Positions 1 through 8,445 are shown, counted from the first letter of the stretch. The stretch: DNA of 11,041 bases from HGM05232 sp036661515 (GCA_036661515.1 JAVWYO010000067.1:1-11041), one strand, 5' to 3'. The notes: generated by a model not told the origin, from the sequence alone. Numbers and translations are program-made.

Positions 1-1794
1 ATTAGCAAACCACATTTCCTCTGTTTCGAGATATTGTGCTTCGGTATTAAATATACCAGCGTGTGAAATAAAAGCGGCAAATCGATTATTATGATTACCA
101 GCGAGCCAGTAAACAGAGAATCCGCCATAACTTGCTCCTATAGCACCAATGTGGTCGGCATCAATATATTTCTCTTTTTTCATATCATCTACAGCTGAAA
201 GATAATCTTTCATGTTCTGTCCGCCATAATCTCCCGAAATTTGTGCATTCCATTCAGTACCAAAACCAGGAAGGCCTCTACGATTAGGGGCAATAACTAT
301 ATAGCCCTGTGATGCCATAAGACGAATGTTCCATCGATAAGACCAAAATTGACTGACAGCTGATTGTGGACCACCTTGGCAATAAAGAAGTGCTGGATAT
401 TTTTTTGTTGCGTCAAAATTAGGAGGAAGTGCTATCCATGTAAGCATTTCTTTGCCATCGGTTGTTGGTACCATTCGTTTCTGAATAGTGACAGGGGCGA
501 GTTGTGAAAGAAGTTCGGTATTAACCTTGGTGAGTTGTGAAATTGCTTTATTTTTATCAATATGATATATTTCGTTTGGCTCAAGCATTGAGTGACGAAG
601 AGTGAGAAGTGAATTGTTATCAATTGGCACTATATCGGCGAAGTCATATTGACCAGTTGCAATAGTATCTACTTTCTGCGTTGCAATATTTATTGAGAAT
701 ATTGGTGTACCACCATGAAATGGCGCTGCGAAATATATAGATTTTTCATCTTTTGCCCACACAATTTTTTCGGCAGTATAGTCCCAGTTCACTGTAAGGT
801 CTGTTTTTAAACCAGTCTTTGTATCAAGAATAAAGATGCGATTTTTGTCACTTTCATAACCATCATGTTCCATTGAAAGCCAAGCAAGATAATTACCCGA
901 AGGTGAATAGATAGGTGCTGTGTCGTAGCCTAACATGCCCTCAGTTAGGTTTTTTGTAGCCTTTGTTGCAAGGTCATATTTATATAGGTCAGAATTTGTA
1001 GAAGTAGCATATTCCATGCCTTTCTTTTTGCGAGAAACATAAATAAGACTTTTTGAGTCGATAGACCATGCAAAGGATTCTGTTCCTCCAAATGGTTTCA
1101 TAGGAGATTCAAATGGTTCATCTTTCATAATGTCAGTTACATCTGTTAGCTGATTCCCATCAAATTTTGCTATAAAAGGGTGAGGTACTTCAGTAACCCA
1201 TTCGTCCCAATGCTTATACATTAAGTCATCTACGATAACTCCAGTAGTTTTCTTCAAATCGGGATATACATCTTGTGCTGTTCTTCCATATTTGACATTT
1301 GAAATGATAACAATATTCTTTTCATCAGGTGATAAAACAAATCCATCAATACCTTTTTCAATTTTTGAAATAACATTGCGATTTGAGCCATCGGCATTCA
1401 TAGTGAAAAGTTGCATAGTTTCGCCATCTTTTCCAATAAAAGCAATTTTTTCGCCTCCATTAATCCACACTGCATTTTGTTCTGACTCTGGTGTGTGTGT
1501 AAGTCGGGTAGGGTTGCTACCGTCAATTCCCATCACCCACAATTCGCGATTGCCTTTATTTTGCTCAATACTTTCATATTGAATGCCATAAAGAATTTTA
1601 GATTTGTCGGGTGACACTTTAGGGTCGCTTACGCGTCCGAATGCTTCAAGTAGTTCAGGCGTAAATTTGCCGTCAACAACCTTGTAATCGGGTCGCTCAA
1701 TGATAACCTCTTTGTCGGCATTGCTTGTCGTACAAGCAGTTGTTCCGGCTAAGGCAAGCAGTGATGCCATAATTGCTGATTTAGATAAATACAT
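1..1794 (-). CDS. S9 family serine peptidase, DPP5-like (3' end cut off by window)
   Basis: I translated this open frame by hand from ATG at 1792-1794. It stays open for 598 codons to the window edge, so the C-terminus is missing. Residues 1-21 form a signal peptide (Lys5, then a hydrophobic run) ending at Cys21, which could be a lipoprotein cysteine. Residues from about 30 to 370 look like the beta-propeller of prolyl-oligopeptidase relatives. The remainder is the alpha/beta-hydrolase domain, with YCQGGPQS, APNRRGLPGFG and the nucleophile motif GASYGG (Ser555). In the family the catalytic Asp and His follow roughly 85 and 120 residues later, which places them beyond the left edge. The motifs match the dipeptidyl-peptidase 5 type that releases dipeptides from oligopeptides in the periplasm of asaccharolytic Bacteroidales. 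It starts 22 bases after the ygiQ-type stop with no promoter seen in the gap, so it is probably cotranscribed. The exact DPP specificity is an inference. Confidence 0.9.
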   Translation of the reverse strand, partial: MYLSKSAIMASLLALAGTTACTTSNADKEVIIERPDYKVVDGKFTPELLEAFGRVSDPKVSPDKSKILYGIQYESIEQNKGNRELWVMGIDGSNPTRLTHTPESEQNAVWINGGEKIAFIGKDGETMQLFTMNADGSNRNVISKIEKGIDGFVLSPDEKNIVIISNVKYGRTAQDVYPDLKKTTGVIVDDLMYKHWDEWVTEVPHPFIAKFDGNQLTDVTDIMKDEPFESPMKPFGGTESFAWSIDSKSLIYVSRKKKGMEYATSTNSDLYKYDLATKATKNLTEGMLGYDTAPIYSPSGNYLAWLSMEHDGYESDKNRIFILDTKTGLKTDLTVNWDYTAEKIVWAKDEKSIYFAAPFHGGTPIFSINIATQKVDTIATGQYDFADIVPIDNNSLLTLRHSMLEPNEIYHIDKNKAISQLTKVNTELLSQLAPVTIQKRMVPTTDGKEMLTWIALPPNFDATKKYPALLYCQGGPQSAVSQFWSYRWNIRLMASQGYIVIAPNRRGLPGFGTEWNAQISGDYGGQNMKDYLSAVDDMKKEKYIDADHIGAIGASYGGFSVYWLAGNHNNRFAAFISHAGIFNTEAQYLETEEMWFAN

Positions 1795-1816
1795 AATAAT
1801 AAGTAACTTTATTTAA

Positions 1817-3682
1817 TTATTTGTGATAATTCTTTTTTGCCTTATCTTTTCCTGTTGGGAAAAGTCGTGCCAAGATATCTTGACGTTTTAATTGTGTTAA
1901 TGAATTTACAATATCTCTGTGGCTTTCGGGTTGATACCAGAAGAAATATTTACGCTGAGCAAGTTTTTCTTCTTTAGTGTGAGCCGTGAAAATTGGTTTT
2001 AATGTATAGGGGTGTACTCCTGTATAATATGCTTCGGTAGATACAGTCATTGGTGTTGGAGTGAAATCTTGCACCTGCTCCAAATGAAAATTTAAGTCTT
2101 TAGTTTCAATCGCTAATTCTGCCATATCGGTTTCACTACAACCTGGGTGTGAAGAGATAAAATAAGGAATTAGTTGTTGATTTAAACCACAATTATTATT
2201 TACTCTATCAAATATCTTTTTAAAATCTTCAAAAAGTTGAAACGATGGTTTACGCATGGCATTGAGCACATTTGGCGATGTGTGTTCTGGGGCAACCTTT
2301 AGCCTGCCTGATACATGGTTTGCAATAAGTTCTTCGTTATATTTTCGATTTACTTTATTGATTTTTTCATCTTCGTTATGATACATTGAAAGATCATAAC
2401 GTACACCACTACCGATAAAGGATTTTTTAATTCCTGGTAGGTCATCAACGCTATGATAAATATTAAGTAATGAAGAATGGTCGTTGTTAAGATTAGAGCA
2501 AGGCTGAGGGTGCAAGCACGATGGACGTGTACAAATCTTACATTTCTCAAGGTCTTTACCCCCCATTTTATACATATTTGCTGAAGGACCTCCAAGATCT
2601 GAAATATATCCTTTGAAGTCTTCCATATTTATTACTTTTTTCACTTCTTTGATGATAGAATTTTCACTGCGTGAAGCAATAAATTTGCCTTGATGTGCCG
2701 ATATCGTACAGAAAGCACATCCACCAAAACACCCACGATGAAGATTCACAGAGTGTCGTATCATTTCATAAGCAGGTATGCGTTTCCCAATATATCGAGG
2801 ATGAGGAAGTCGGGTATATGGTAGGTCAAATGATGCGTCTATCTCACTTTCAGTCATAGGAGGATTTGTGCGGTTGACTTTTATAACCGTATTGCCAGTT
2901 ACTTGCCATAGGGTTCTACCATTCCATCGATTAGATTCAATTTCAATATGCTTAAAATTTTCAGCTTGATTTATTTTATTCTTTTTACATTCATCAAAAG
3001 AGTGAAGAATGAAATTATTGGTGGTATCTTTTTCTTTTGTAATTTCAGATGATGGTAAGATTACTACCGTTTGCGGTATATCACGGAGAGATGATATTTT
3101 TTTACCTTCGTTAATTGCATTAGCAATTTCTATTATAGGTTTTTCACCCATTCCGTATATAAGTATATCGGCATCACATTCCGACAAAATAGATGGTCGC
3201 AGAGTGTCTTGCCAATAGTCATAATGAGACAACCGACGCAAAGATGCTTCTATGCCACCGACAACGATTGGTGTATCAGGAAATAATTTCCGTAATGCGT
3301 TGCTATATACGATAGTTGGATAATCGGGACGCATTCCCGGACGACCATTTGGTGTATAGGCATCATCGCTCCTACGCCTACGTGCTGCGGTGTAATGGTT
3401 TACCATAGAATCCATTGCTCCAGCTGAAATACCAAAGAAAAGACGCGGTGTGCCAAGTTTTGCAAAGTCACGCAAATCGTCTTGCCAATTGGGTTGTGGC
3501 ACTATTGCTACTCTATAACCATGTGCTTCAAGTACTCTACCTATAACTGCTGCACCCATCGATGGGTGGTCTATATAAGCATCGCCAGAGAATAGAATTA
3601 CATCAATGTAATCCCAACCGAGACGGTCAATCTCTTTTTTTGTAGTCGGTAGCCAAGGCTGTTTATAATTATTTGAATCCAA
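1817..3682 (-). CDS. YgiQ family radical SAM protein
   Basis: This is a 621-residue protein of the YgiQ (UPF0313) family; its biochemical reaction is not established. Residues about 10-200 resemble the family's N-terminal domain, beginning WLPTTKKE and continuing with FSGDAYIDHPS and GGIEASLRR. The radical SAM signature is C318-x3-C322-x2-C325 within HRGCFGGCAFC, which would bind a [4Fe-4S] cluster that cleaves S-adenosylmethionine. A second cysteine group (C381, C384, C389, C395) follows and may hold another metal site. VAPEHTS and FISSHPGC motifs lie further on. The start is TTG at 3680-3682: the first in-frame ATG is near residue 42, inside conserved sequence, and no upstream in-frame ATG was found nearby. 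The family's usual WLPTTK motif sits 9 residues after this TTG. It lies 7 bases after the uvrB stop, so translation is probably coupled to uvrB. E. coli YgiQ is longer, about 740 residues. Confidence 0.93.
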   Translation of the reverse strand: MDSNNYKQPWLPTTKKEIDRLGWDYIDVILFSGDAYIDHPSMGAAVIGRVLEAHGYRVAIVPQPNWQDDLRDFAKLGTPRLFFGISAGAMDSMVNHYTAARRRRSDDAYTPNGRPGMRPDYPTIVYSNALRKLFPDTPIVVGGIEASLRRLSHYDYWQDTLRPSILSECDADILIYGMGEKPIIEIANAINEGKKISSLRDIPQTVVILPSSEITKEKDTTNNFILHSFDECKKNKINQAENFKHIEIESNRWNGRTLWQVTGNTVIKVNRTNPPMTESEIDASFDLPYTRLPHPRYIGKRIPAYEMIRHSVNLHRGCFGGCAFCTISAHQGKFIASRSENSIIKEVKKVINMEDFKGYISDLGGPSANMYKMGGKDLEKCKICTRPSCLHPQPCSNLNNDHSSLLNIYHSVDDLPGIKKSFIGSGVRYDLSMYHNEDEKINKVNRKYNEELIANHVSGRLKVAPEHTSPNVLNAMRKPSFQLFEDFKKIFDRVNNNCGLNQQLIPYFISSHPGCSETDMAELAIETKDLNFHLEQVQDFTPTPMTVSTEAYYTGVHPYTLKPIFTAHTKEEKLAQRKYFFWYQPESHRDIVNSLTQLKRQDILARLFPTGKDKAKKNYHK

Positions 3683-3689
3683 AATTGTA

Positions 3690-5771
3690 TTATTTTTTTG
3701 ACATAGAGAGTAATCGATCTTCCATTTTTAATAATTCATCACGAAGTTGTGCTGCTTCAATGAAATCCATGCGTTTTGCTGCTTCTACCATATCGGCACG
3801 AAGTCGTTCAATGGCACGTTTTATATCGTTGTCGGTCATATATTTTACAACTGGGTCGGCGGCTAAGTCAACCGTATGATTAAATTCAGCTTCACATTGG
3901 CGTTCGAGCTGAGAAGGTGAATAATTATCATTATTATTACGTTTTCTTCCTCTCTTTGATTCTTTTCCTTCAGCAGTTTCTTGACCAATTATCAAGTTCC
4001 GAGCCTTTATAATTGCAGTAGGTGTAATGCCATGCTCTTCGTTATATTTTAATTGTAATGTTCTACGTCGCTCTGTTTCGTCAATAGTGCGTTGCATTGA
4101 TGCCGTTATTTTATCGGCATACATTATTACTTGACCATTTAAATTTCTTGCTGCTCGTCCAGCCGTCTGGGTTAGTGAGCGGTGTGACCTAAGAAATCCC
4201 TCCTTGTCGGCATCAATAATTGCTACAAGCGACACTTCTGGCATATCAAGTCCTTCTCGAAGAAGATTAACGCCTATTAATACGTCAACAACTCCTTCTC
4301 TAAGATCATCGATAATCTGTATTCTGTCCATCGTTTCAACATCAGAGTGGATATAGGAGCATTTAATATCTAATCGGCTTAAGTATTCCGTAAGCTCTTC
4401 TGCCATACGTTTTGTAAGCGTGGTTACGAGTACACGTTCATGCTTTTCAATACGTATTTGAATCTCTTCAATGAGATCATCAATTTGACCTCTTGAAGGA
4501 CGTACTATTATTACTGGGTCAAGTAGCCCCGTAGGTCGTATAATTTGTTCCACAACCACACCATCGCACTTATTTAGTTCATAGTCGGCAGGTGTGGCAC
4601 TCACAAATATTGCTTGCTTTGTTAGAGCTTCAAATTCTTCAAATTTGAGTGGCCGATTATCAATTGCAGCAGAAAGGCGGAATCCATATTCCACAAGATT
4701 AGTTTTACGAGAAGTATCGCCACCATACATGGCACGCACTTGAGGTAGCGTTGCATGGCTCTCATCAATTATAGTGAGATAGTTATCTGGAAAATAATCG
4801 AGTAGGCAGAAGGGGCGCATTCCTGGCTCTCTACCATCAAAATAACGAGAATAGTTTTCAATACCAGAGCAATATCCTACCTCTCTAATCATCTCAACAT
4901 CGTATGTAACTCGTTCGTATAGTCGTTTTGCCTCAAGTGGACGACCTTCGTTACGAAATGCTTCAACTTGTTTGCCAAGGTCAACCTCTATCTCCCCAAT
5001 AGCTTCTCCTACACGAGCTTTAGATGTGACAAAAATGTTTGCAGGGAATATTTTAAATTCATCAACTTCAGTTACAGCAAGTCCTGTGTCGGGATTTATC
5101 GTCTGAATAGATTCTATATCATCGCCCCAAAAAATCACACGTAGCATAATCTCATCGTATGCAAGAAACACATCAACAGTGTCACCTCTGACACGGAAAG
5201 TCCCCCGTGATAATTCAATTTCGTTTCGAGAATATAAAGCATCTACAAGGTTACGTAGGAATTGATTTCTACCAATATTTTGTCCTTTGGCAATAGTTAC
5301 TATATTTTCGTGAAAATCATCGGGATTTCCAATACCATAAAGACAAGAAACAGAAGATATGACAACAATATCTTTTCGTCCAGAAAGTAGAGCCGACGTC
5401 GTTGCTAAACGTAAGCGATCTATCTCATCATTAATCATTAAGTCTTTCTCAATGTATTTGTCTGATGATGGAATATATGCCTCTGGCTGATAATAGTCAT
5501 AGTATGACACAAAATAATGTACTGAGTTTTCAGGAAAAAATCCTTTGAACTCAGAGTAAAGTTGCGCCGCAAGTGTCTTATTATGAGATAAAATAAGAGT
5601 AGGGCGGTCAACTTGAGCAATCACATTAGCCATCGTAAACGTTTTTCCAGAACCCGTTACACCAAGTAGTGTCTGATATGGTTGATTAGACATTATCCCT
5701 TCAGTTAACTCTCTGATAGCGTTTGGCTGGTCGCCCGTAGGCTGATAATCGGAATGTAATTTAAAACTCAT
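3690..5771 (-). CDS. uvrB: UvrABC system protein B (excision nuclease subunit)
   Basis: UvrB is the damage-verifying helicase-like subunit of nucleotide excision repair. It is loaded on DNA by UvrA and then recruits UvrC for dual incision. The 693-residue product has Walker A GVTGSGKT (37-44), the aromatic beta-hairpin YYDYYQPEAYIP (about 90-101) that inserts between DNA strands, the Walker B-type DESH (336-339), FVSATP (389-394), helicase motif VI QTAGRAARN (535-543) and a C-terminal UVR motif (about 650-684) that contacts UvrC. Length and motif order are normal. I chose ATG at 5769-5771, giving MSFKLHSDYQPTGDQ, because this matches the usual UvrB N-terminus. A longer frame opening with TTG at 5850-5852 would overlap the promoter. 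There is no Shine-Dalgarno sequence. It is the first gene of the likely uvrB, ygiQ-type, S9 peptidase operon. Confidence 0.98.
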   Translation of the reverse strand: MSFKLHSDYQPTGDQPNAIRELTEGIMSNQPYQTLLGVTGSGKTFTMANVIAQVDRPTLILSHNKTLAAQLYSEFKGFFPENSVHYFVSYYDYYQPEAYIPSSDKYIEKDLMINDEIDRLRLATTSALLSGRKDIVVISSVSCLYGIGNPDDFHENIVTIAKGQNIGRNQFLRNLVDALYSRNEIELSRGTFRVRGDTVDVFLAYDEIMLRVIFWGDDIESIQTINPDTGLAVTEVDEFKIFPANIFVTSKARVGEAIGEIEVDLGKQVEAFRNEGRPLEAKRLYERVTYDVEMIREVGYCSGIENYSRYFDGREPGMRPFCLLDYFPDNYLTIIDESHATLPQVRAMYGGDTSRKTNLVEYGFRLSAAIDNRPLKFEEFEALTKQAIFVSATPADYELNKCDGVVVEQIIRPTGLLDPVIIVRPSRGQIDDLIEEIQIRIEKHERVLVTTLTKRMAEELTEYLSRLDIKCSYIHSDVETMDRIQIIDDLREGVVDVLIGVNLLREGLDMPEVSLVAIIDADKEGFLRSHRSLTQTAGRAARNLNGQVIMYADKITASMQRTIDETERRRTLQLKYNEEHGITPTAIIKARNLIIGQETAEGKESKRGRKRNNNDNYSPSQLERQCEAEFNHTVDLAADPVVKYMTDNDIKRAIERLRADMVEAAKRMDFIEAAQLRDELLKMEDRLLSMSKK

Positions 5772-5825
5772 TATTTTGGCACATTGATAAAACACATAAC
5801 AACACAATGACAAATGCGTTATTTG

Positions 5826-5853
5826 CAAAGTTACTAAAAAGTTTAAATTCAAA
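5826..5853 (-). promoter_or_regulatory. Bacteroidota-type promoter of the uvrB operon
   Basis: On the minus strand the -7 element TAACTTTG (5826-5833) matches TAnnTTTG. A TTTG at 5850-5853 could be the -33 element, although the 16-base spacer is shorter than the usual 19-21. Transcription would begin near 5820, leaving a leader of about 50 bases before the uvrB ATG. The site overlaps the region that a longer TTG-initiated uvrB reading would call coding, which supports the shorter uvrB start. Confidence 0.55.
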
Positions 5854-5903
5854 GGCCATGCAGTCTATCAAGTTTAGGAAAATCGTAACGTATATAGATA
5901 TTA

Positions 5904-6267
5904 TTGGAAAAGAAGTATAAAGTTTCTCGTTTATCGGAACGTCTGTCGATACTTAATAGTATAAATGAGGTGAAGCGTGACGCTAAAAGTATTCTTGAAA
6001 TGTTTCCACGAGAGAATACAGAGATTGTTGCAGAGACTGCACCGATAGAAGAAAAAGTTGAAAGTACTACATCAGAAGTTGCTCCATCAGAAATTTCGGC
6101 TGACCCTTTTTTTAGGGAAAGACCATAAACTATCTAAAATTGAAAAAAGGAAACTTCTTGATTCACTTTCCAGAATAACTCCAGAGATTAATCAAAAAGA
6201 ACCCTCTTCTACATATACCAAAAACACGAAGTTGGTTTCACTTTTGCAAGTAAATTCATCAAAATAA
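5904..6267 (+). pseudogene. small hypothetical gene with frame change at a T7 run
   Basis: I do not recognise this family. From TTG at 5904 one frame runs 74 codons to TAA at 6126-6128: a basic, helix-prone start (KKYKVSRLSERL, then EVKRDAKSILEMFPRE) and an acidic Ser/Thr/Glu-rich linker. At a run of seven T (6107-6113) a second frame takes over and continues with LGKDHKLSKIEKRKLLDSL to TAA at 6265-6267. Removing one T would join the two as DPFLGKDH and give one protein of about 120 residues. Nothing on the opposite strand explains either frame. The second half taken alone from ATG at 6058 has a low-complexity, unnatural beginning. The first ATG in the leading frame is only at residue 33, so the true start is unclear. 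A sequence error, a real decayed gene and slippage at the T run are all possible. It is divergent from uvrB and convergent with the sensor kinase gene. The 198 bases after it (6268-6465) show no gene and no good terminator. Confidence 0.45.
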
Positions 6268-6465
6268 TTAGGTTGAGTTTTTGATTGCAAAAAACGCAAG
6301 GAAAAGGAATTTATAGCATGTTTTGTTTACTACAAAGTGACATAATGGCTAAAGGTCGTAATGGGTTGTTATATGGCTGATTAACTTTGATTCCTTTATC
6401 TAAAGTGTCAAAGATGTGAATGTGGTTTTATAAATTAGGGCAACCTTTTTCGACAATAATATTTT

Positions 6466-7734
6466 TTAATTTTGCTTTGTAATAATGATTTCAAATATTG
6501 TTTTTGTAATCTGTAATTCTACATTTAAACGACTCTTTTGGCATATATTTTTCACAATGGTAAGACCTAATCCTGTGGCTCCTTTTTCTTGTGTCGATTT
6601 TATGAAACGTCCAAATAGATCTCCATTTGGTAATGTATGGTTGTAGGAGTTACTAATACGTAATTCTTGTTCATCAATGGATATCGTCAAATTTCCTCCA
6701 TCAATATTATATTTAAGAGCATTAGATAGAATATTCATAATAAGTCTATCGGCTAATGTTTTGTTTATTTGCACAATGAAGTTTGCTTTGCGTTGATAAT
6801 TAACCTTTATATTTCTGTTTATTATAATATCTTCGCAAGATATAAGATATTCATTGATTAGTTCTTCTAAATCGATTGGTTCAATATCAATGAATTGGTC
6901 ATTGTTTATCTTTGCAATTAGGAGTAATGCTTTGTTGAAGTTTGACATGCGATTTAATGCACCTTGCATACTGCGAATCAGTTCACTACTCTTGTCATTG
7001 CCTAATTCCATTTGTTGCAGTAATTCAAGTTTAGCTTTAATAATAGATATAGGCGTTTGTAATTCGTGCGAAGTATCTTCAGTGAGTTCTTTGAGTGAAT
7101 TATAATCATTACTTATTTTATTCATCATATTATATACTACCTCGTTCATTTCGTCAAACTCATCAATGCCGCTATATGGAGGAGGAGTCTCTTTCTTCTT
7201 TTCTACCTTATAACGTTGTAATTGCGATAATAATTTGTAAAATGGTTTCCAAAGGATATGAGTGTAATAACTGAATACAAAAAAATAGGCTATAATGAAA
7301 AACAAAAATATTAAAACAAGCGATATTATTACTGCTGAAATAAGGTTGTCCTCCTCAAGCGTTGGTTGACTGATTGTTACATGATAAAATTTAGTTCCAG
7401 CTTTAATGTCAAAATTTAATATTCTATACACCACCATCTCTTTTTGCTGAGAGCTATAAATAAGTGAATCGTAGATTGCCTGATTTTGTTCAACTTTATT
7501 TTCTACTTTGGTACATAAAATACGACTATGGTGCATTTCGAGTTCTTGTAGCGAAATTAAAGTGTCATTTTTGTCAACATAGTCAATTACTTGTTGCTGA
7601 TACTCTTTGAGGATGTCATCGGTAGTTCTATGAATAGAATGGCGGAAAATGTAATAGTGTGTTACACTTCCAAGTGCTAAAACGGCAAGGAGTGTATATA
7701 TAATGTATCTGTGATATATTGTGGTGAGTCTCAT
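6466..7734 (-). CDS. two-component sensor histidine kinase
   Basis: This is a 422-residue inner-membrane sensor kinase. Membrane helices at about 10-30 and 132-155 enclose a periplasmic sensor region of about 100 residues that I do not recognise. A cytoplasmic linker follows. The dimerisation/phosphoacceptor helix carries SHELQTPISIIKAKLELL with the phosphorylated His223, the N-box is NILSNALKYN (N334/N338), the F-box is LFGRF (373-377) and the G2 box is GATGLGL (385-391). The usual DxGxG G1 box is not recognisable; ISNSYNH (360-366) lies at its expected place. The start ATG (7732-7734) overlaps the TGA of the response regulator gene in an ATGA arrangement, so the two are cotranscribed and probably translationally coupled. 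By position it should phosphorylate the adjacent regulator. The neighbouring divergent PepSY-like lipoprotein suggests a signal from the envelope, which is an inference. Confidence 0.95.
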   Translation of the reverse strand: MRLTTIYHRYIIYTLLAVLALGSVTHYYIFRHSIHRTTDDILKEYQQQVIDYVDKNDTLISLQELEMHHSRILCTKVENKVEQNQAIYDSLIYSSQQKEMVVYRILNFDIKAGTKFYHVTISQPTLEEDNLISAVIISLVLIFLFFIIAYFFVFSYYTHILWKPFYKLLSQLQRYKVEKKKETPPPYSGIDEFDEMNEVVYNMMNKISNDYNSLKELTEDTSHELQTPISIIKAKLELLQQMELGNDKSSELIRSMQGALNRMSNFNKALLLIAKINNDQFIDIEPIDLEELINEYLISCEDIIINRNIKVNYQRKANFIVQINKTLADRLIMNILSNALKYNIDGGNLTISIDEQELRISNSYNHTLPNGDLFGRFIKSTQEKGATGLGLTIVKNICQKSRLNVELQITKTIFEIIITKQN

Positions 7735-8411
7735 AGATCTGTTAATTTGTAACCAACTCCATAAATGGTTTTTATGTAATCCTTAGCACCTAAATCCATC
7801 ATTTTCTTTCTAACATTGCGCACATGAGTATAAATAAAGTCAAAAGAATCAGAAGATACTCCCATCATATCTCCCCACAGATGTTCTACAATCATTTCCT
7901 TCGTTAATACACGTTCCTTGTTCATAAATAAAAAGAAGATTAAGTCATATTCTTTTCGAGTCAAGATTAGTTCTTGCTCATGAATAAAAATTTTACGTGA
8001 GTCCATGTTAATACGAATTTCATGAAATAAATATTCATTACATCCATCAAAACAGCGTCGGCGAATTACTGACTTGATTCGTGCATTTAGTTCCGAAAGA
8101 TTGAAAGGCTTTGCCAGATAATCATCAGCGCCAATATCAAGTCCAAGAATCTTGTCGTTAATTGCATTTCGAGCCGATACGATAATTACTCCTGTAGAAT
8201 TATTTTTACTTTTGAGATGCTTAATTAAATCCAGCCCGTTTCCATCAGGGAGAGTAATATCTACAATCACGCAGTCGTATTGATAAAGATCGAGCTTCTC
8301 ATAGGCCAAAGCGCAGTTGCAGGCATATTCTGTGTGGTAACCTTCTGCTTTAAGATAAGAAGCAATAGATTCCATCAATTCAAATTCGTCTTCAATTATA
8401 AGTATATTCAT
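7731..8411 (-). CDS. OmpR/PhoB-family response regulator
   Basis: This 226-residue transcription factor has a receiver domain (about 1-115) and a C-terminal winged helix (about 125-226). The acidic pocket residues E7 and D8, the phosphoacceptor D51 (in VDITLPDGNG), the switch residue S79 and K101 (in AKPF) are all present, so it should be a functional phosphorylated regulator. The winged-helix region includes LTRKEYDLIFFL, the probable recognition helix around DFIYTHVRNVRKKM (191-204) and the terminal IYGVGYKL typical of the family. The ATG at 8409-8411 is 29 bases or so from the predicted transcription start and has no Shine-Dalgarno sequence. It is the first gene of a two-gene operon with the sensor kinase, overlapping it by 4 bases. 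A tandem repeat in the divergent spacer is a candidate binding site for it. Confidence 0.96.
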   Translation of the reverse strand: MNILIIEDEFELMESIASYLKAEGYHTEYACNCALAYEKLDLYQYDCVIVDITLPDGNGLDLIKHLKSKNNSTGVIIVSARNAINDKILGLDIGADDYLAKPFNLSELNARIKSVIRRRCFDGCNEYLFHEIRINMDSRKIFIHEQELILTRKEYDLIFFLFMNKERVLTKEMIVEHLWGDMMGVSSDSFDFIYTHVRNVRKKMMDLGAKDYIKTIYGVGYKLTDL

Positions 8412-8445
8412 AGGATAATAAATGAAAGGAGTTTTTACTTATGGA

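Noticed and set aside
1795..1816. Separate promoter for the S9 peptidase in the gap after the ygiQ-type gene
   Set aside because: No TAnnTTTG element occurs in the gap or in the last 40 or so bases of the upstream gene.
5772..5852. N-terminal extension of uvrB from TTG at 5850-5852
   Set aside because: The added 27 residues do not look like UvrB, and the stretch contains the promoter -7 element. MSFKLHSDYQPTGDQ at 5771 is the usual UvrB start.
6070..6092. Repeated CATCAGAA, 15 bases apart
   Set aside because: It is in frame and encodes a low-complexity Ser-Glu linker; there is no sign of a regulatory or mobile repeat.
6058..6267. Independent 69-residue plus-strand gene starting at ATG 6058
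   Set aside because: Its first part is a frame shadow of the upstream reading frame (repetitive LHQKLLHQK). Only the part after the T run looks like real protein, so it is better read as the second half of a frameshifted gene.
5904..6267. Programmed ribosomal frameshifting at the T run
   Set aside because: The shift needed is +1. I see no rare-codon stall, internal Shine-Dalgarno or obvious downstream structure. Mutation, slippage on the T run or a sequence error is simpler.
6385..6413. Hairpin CTTTGA...TCAAAG with an inner CTTT/AAAG stem, as a terminator between the convergent genes
   Set aside because: The stem is AT-rich, interrupted and not followed by a T tract on either strand.
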